Shown here piece after piece: positions 6,130-8,244 of a stretch of 8,244 nucleotides of DNA. How positions within the stretch are numbered: the stretch's first letter is position 1; every line of letters begins with the position of its first letter. The stretch is from Thermodesulfobacteriota bacterium. Its GTDB lineage: Bacteria > Desulfobacterota > BSN033 > UBA1163. The stretch lies in the NCBI GenBank assembly GCA_030024065.1, contig JASEIE010000184.1, positions 1 through 8,244 of the forward strand, written 5' to 3'. Below the pieces are notes generated by a model that was not told where the DNA came from, made no database searches, and saw only the letters and a list, made by a program, of their open reading frames with translations. Position numbers and translations under genes: made by a program.

Positions 6130-7092
6130 CTATTTGATGGAACCTACCTCTTTAAAATACTTTATGGCTCCTGGATGTAACTCAATGGGACTGTTGACTG
6201 CGTTTTGGGGTGTCAACTGAGCAGCGATGGGATGGATGCTGGTCAGAGCCCATTTTCCTTTATCCACATTTTCAAAGATGGCCTTTACAATTTTGTAGGC
6301 CACATCCTCTTCCATCTGTTTATTAGCGATGAGCACATTGGAATCTCCAAGGCAGAGCACATCGTTATCCACCTTGGGATAAGTTTTGGCCGGTATGGTT
6401 ATTTTGACATAGTAGGGAAATTTTTTAACGATCTTATCAGCCATGGCCGACTCCACCGGAATGAGCATGATATCTCGCGTGGCTGCCAGGTCTAATACGG
6501 CTGAGCCAGGGTAAGCGAAATTAAAGAAAACTGCATCGACCACCCCGTCTTTCAGAGCCTGCACCGATTCAGACTGGGAGAGATGAGCAATGGTCAGATC
6601 TTTCTCAAGGTTAAACCCATATTCTTCTAAAATCGCTTTCGCCATAACCGCGCATCCACTGCCAGGCACATCAATGGAGACTTTCTTCCCTTTTAAATCC
6701 TTTACCGATTTGATTCCCTTTCCTTGGACCGTCACGATATGTTCAGGAGCAGGATACATCTGGAATAAAGCGGCCAATGGGAATTTTTTCTCAAAAGGTT
6801 CTTGTCCTTGAATGGCCTTGTAGGCAATGCTTCCCATGACCATCCCCATATCGCTTTCTCCGGCTCCCACGAGCCGACAATTTTCAACGGAAGCTCCGGT
6901 GGATTCGGCGGCACAACGGAGGTCCGTGGTCTTCTGAATCACCACCGCCATCCCTCCACCCAGAGGATAATAGACCCCTCCCGGACTTCCGGAGGCAAGG
7001 GTCAGGAATTTCTTTTTCGCCATGGAATGGCCAATCCCTATCAGACTCACAGCTAAAATCACAACCAAACCGATATAAAATAACCTCTTCAT
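6130..7092 (-). CDS. TAXI family TRAP transporter solute-binding protein
   Basis: This periplasmic receptor captures the substrate and passes it to the fused TRAP permease encoded downstream. Its 320 residues begin with a classical signal peptide: MKRLFY, a hydrophobic core to about residue 20, and a likely cut after GHSMA (25). The mature N-terminus shows the TAXI hallmark LTLASGSPGGVYYPLGGGMA (30-49), followed by ESTGASVENCRLVGAGESDMG (63-83). The second lobe contains KDLKGKKVSIDVPGSG (131-146) and AHLSQSESVQALKDGVVDA (169-187), then FFNFAYPGSAVLDLA (189-203), typical of the family. TAXI proteins with known ligands bind acidic compounds such as glutamate, but the family pattern does not reveal this ligand. 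The start is secure: AAGGAGGTG lies four bases before the ATG. It follows the regulator gene by 88 bases with no clear promoter between them, so both are probably on one transcript. Confidence 0.93.
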   Translation of the reverse strand: MKRLFYIGLVVILAVSLIGIGHSMAKKKFLTLASGSPGGVYYPLGGGMAVVIQKTTDLRCAAESTGASVENCRLVGAGESDMGMVMGSIAYKAIQGQEPFEKKFPLAALFQMYPAPEHIVTVQGKGIKSVKDLKGKKVSIDVPGSGCAVMAKAILEEYGFNLEKDLTIAHLSQSESVQALKDGVVDAVFFNFAYPGSAVLDLAATRDIMLIPVESAMADKIVKKFPYYVKITIPAKTYPKVDNDVLCLGDSNVLIANKQMEEDVAYKIVKAIFENVDKGKWALTSIHPIAAQLTPQNAVNSPIELHPGAIKYFKEVGSIK

Positions 7093-7096
7093 AAAA

Positions 7097-7159
7097 CACC
7101 TCCTTCATGTTAGAAATGCTCTGAATTGGATGACCTCTCTAACCCGTTTCACCTCCTTT
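7097..7159 (-). promoter_or_regulatory. Tandem Shine-Dalgarno sites ahead of the binding-protein gene
   Basis: The minus strand carries AAGGAGGTG (7105-7097), which correctly serves the ATG at 7092. A second, equally strong AAAGGAGGTGAAA (7159-7147) has no properly spaced start codon. A GTG inside the second site opens 15 codons ending at 7105, but with no spacing from the ribosome site. The upstream copy may act as a ribosome loading site or be a leftover. Confidence 0.35.
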
Positions 7160-7180
7160 CTTCTTTACCCCCTCAACGAT

Positions 7181-8041
7181 CTATTTGGATGTGTTGTAAT
7201 AAATCTGTTGGCGTTCCCAGACTTCTTCCAGTCCTTTTAAAGACTTCATCGTGCTCTTTTTACTAAAAACCCCGAGGGCTGTAACGATGGCATTGATGAG
7301 ACTGAGAGGGGCTGTGAAAGATTCGACGAAGGAATCCATTTGATAACGGGCCGTTAAAACATGATCGGCATATTGGGCCAAAGGAGAGATAAGGCTATCG
7401 GTGATGGCCAGAGTGTTGACTCCTCTCTCCTTTGCAAACCGGAGCACCTCAACCGTCTGCCGGGTATACCTGGGGAAACTGATCCCGATGACGAGATCTC
7501 CTTTTCCCAGTCCTAACAATCGGTCCCACATGTCTCCTATGCCGGGTTGGATCACCCAGACATTTTTTTGCAGAAACTCCAGGGCGATGCCCAGAAAAAT
7601 GGCCAAGGAATAGGCGCTTCTCAATCCCACGATGATGATCCTTTGGGCCGAATCAATCGCCTTCACAAATTGCTTAAATTCCATTGCAGGGATCTGTTTC
7701 AATGTCTCTTCAATATTGTGGATATCCGTTTGAAGGACCTTCGTCAGCACATCCCCTTCGGTGGTCACTTTTTTTACCGTCTTTTGCAGGCGGGAGGTGG
7801 TGGTCAACTTATTTTTGAAGAGGAGCCTCAACTCCCTTTGAAATTCGGGGAACCCTTTAAATCCCAGCGCCTTAGAAAGTCTTACCACGGTGGCTTCACT
7901 GACATCGACCTTTTTCGCCAGGTCTTCAACATTAAGGAAGATAGACTCATCGTCATGGGAAAGAATGTATTGCATCAATTTCCGTTGCGACGGAGTCAGA
8001 AAAACGTTTTTCTCTTTGAGTAAATTATTGAGTGATAACAT
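7181..8041 (-). CDS. MurR/RpiR family transcriptional regulator (HTH_6 + SIS domains)
   Basis: This cytoplasmic DNA-binding regulator of 286 residues opens the operon and probably controls it. The N-terminal RpiR-type helix-turn-helix covers about 1-77, with LTPSQRKLMQYILSHD (15-30), LNVEDLAKKVDVSEATVVRL (36-55) and KALGFKGFPEFQ (57-68). A linker leads to a SIS fold at about 120-260, with IIIVGLRSAYSLA (135-147), GDLVIGISFPRYTRQTVEVL (181-200) and LAITDSLISPLAQYADHVL (211-229). The sugar-phosphate loops of classical members are small and rich in glycine and serine. Here arginines stand in them (R141 and R191), a version I associate with RpiR proteins near acid transporters; the ligand is unknown. 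The ATG at 8041 matches the usual RpiR N-terminus, but no Shine-Dalgarno is visible, unlike the other operon genes, which suggests low expression. The promoter and candidate operators lie just upstream. Confidence 0.92.
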   Translation of the reverse strand: MLSLNNLLKEKNVFLTPSQRKLMQYILSHDDESIFLNVEDLAKKVDVSEATVVRLSKALGFKGFPEFQRELRLLFKNKLTTTSRLQKTVKKVTTEGDVLTKVLQTDIHNIEETLKQIPAMEFKQFVKAIDSAQRIIIVGLRSAYSLAIFLGIALEFLQKNVWVIQPGIGDMWDRLLGLGKGDLVIGISFPRYTRQTVEVLRFAKERGVNTLAITDSLISPLAQYADHVLTARYQMDSFVESFTAPLSLINAIVTALGVFSKKSTMKSLKGLEEVWERQQIYYNTSK

Positions 8042-8071
8042 GAATGAAATATTTTTTACATTTTTTTAAAT

Positions 8072-8126
8072 TTGTGAAAAAAAATATCATTATTTAAAAT
8101 GTTTGTCAAGGAGAAAATTTTCACAA
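8072..8126. promoter_or_regulatory. 9-bp inverted repeat bracketing the promoter, candidate RpiR operator
   Basis: TTGTGAAAA (8072-8080) and TTTTCACAA (8118-8126) are perfect reverse complements, 46 bases centre to centre. One arm abuts the -10 box and the presumed start point, the other lies just upstream of the -35 box. The outer arm overlaps a 10-bp palindrome, GAAAATTTTC (8113-8122). Two regulator dimers or a loop across the promoter could repress it. The link to the adjacent RpiR protein is inferred from position. Confidence 0.4.
8081..8109 (-). promoter_or_regulatory. Sigma70-like promoter of the operon
   Basis: On the minus strand, TTGACA (8109-8104) is a perfect -35 box. It is followed by a 17-base spacer rich in A and T and then TATTTT (8086-8081) as -10 box. 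Initiation would fall near 8074, giving a leader of about 33 bases before the regulator ATG. It is the only strong promoter-like pair noticed in the operon and is the likely source of the six-gene message. Confidence 0.65.
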
Positions 8127-8237
8127 CTCCATGGGTGTTAATGGACAGATGAAAAGCCCGCTGTATCCGCCGGGTTTGAGATCGCTTCTTCTATCTTAAT
8201 TGGCTTTGGAAAAGAGGAAAGGAGGGATTAAAGAAAG

Positions 8238-8244
8238 ATGATTC
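8238..8244 (+). CDS. Possible start of a divergent gene, cut by the window edge
   Basis: GGAGGG (8221-8226) is followed after 11 bases by an ATG at 8238, with only two codons and one base visible. The spacing is acceptable though a little long. The orientation away from the regulator gene gives a divergent arrangement typical of regulator-operon pairs. The product cannot be named, and an RNA or chance match is possible. Confidence 0.3.

Noticed and set aside
8153..8177. Hairpin CCCG/CGGG with A and T flanks as an intrinsic terminator
   Set aside because: The core stem is only four base pairs plus a bulge, the T-tract is short in either direction, and it lies in the presumed divergent control region where a terminator is not expected.

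Overview
The window carries one compact catabolic operon, entirely on the minus strand and read from right to left. Mid-range base composition, strong AGGAGG-type ribosome binding sites, a TAXI-type TRAP transporter and an ADP-forming acyl-CoA synthetase next to a crotonase suggest an anaerobic, acid-degrading bacterium. My best guess is a Desulfobacterota (former Deltaproteobacteria) lineage such as a syntroph or sulfate reducer. That placement is inference from gene content; no phylogenetic marker is present.

Layout from the transcriptional start: a sigma70-like promoter (about 8081-8109) is bracketed by a 9-bp inverted repeat and drives an RpiR-family regulator with an HTH and a SIS domain (7181-8041). 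Next come a TAXI periplasmic solute-binding protein (6130-7092), a DUF1850 exported protein (5554-6042), a fused DctQM-type TRAP permease (3551-5554), an acyl-CoA synthetase of the ADP-forming, acetate-CoA ligase type (1368-3509) and an enoyl-CoA hydratase/isomerase family protein (589-1350). Gaps are 88, 87, -1, 41 and 17 bases. A weak terminator-like hairpin follows the last gene. At the right edge a ribosome binding site and ATG (8238) point to a divergent gene that is cut off.

How the genes fit together (inference): the binding protein captures an organic acid in the periplasm, the permease imports it with a sodium or proton gradient, the synthetase attaches CoA at the cost of one ATP to ADP, and the crotonase acts on the CoA ester. 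The RpiR protein would sense the substrate or a derivative and control the promoter. The substrate cannot be read from the sequence. No acyl-CoA dehydrogenase, hydroxyacyl-CoA dehydrogenase or thiolase is present, so the rest of the pathway lies elsewhere.

Bases 1-588 contain no convincing gene. They hold a strong hairpin, a degenerate 6-bp TAACCT-like repeat, a short leader-peptide-like ORF whose ribosome binding site lies next to a hairpin, an 11-bp inverted repeat enclosing 67 bases, several one-base-centred palindromes, and a 20-bp-spaced direct repeat resembling a mobile-element end. This is the least explained part of the window.
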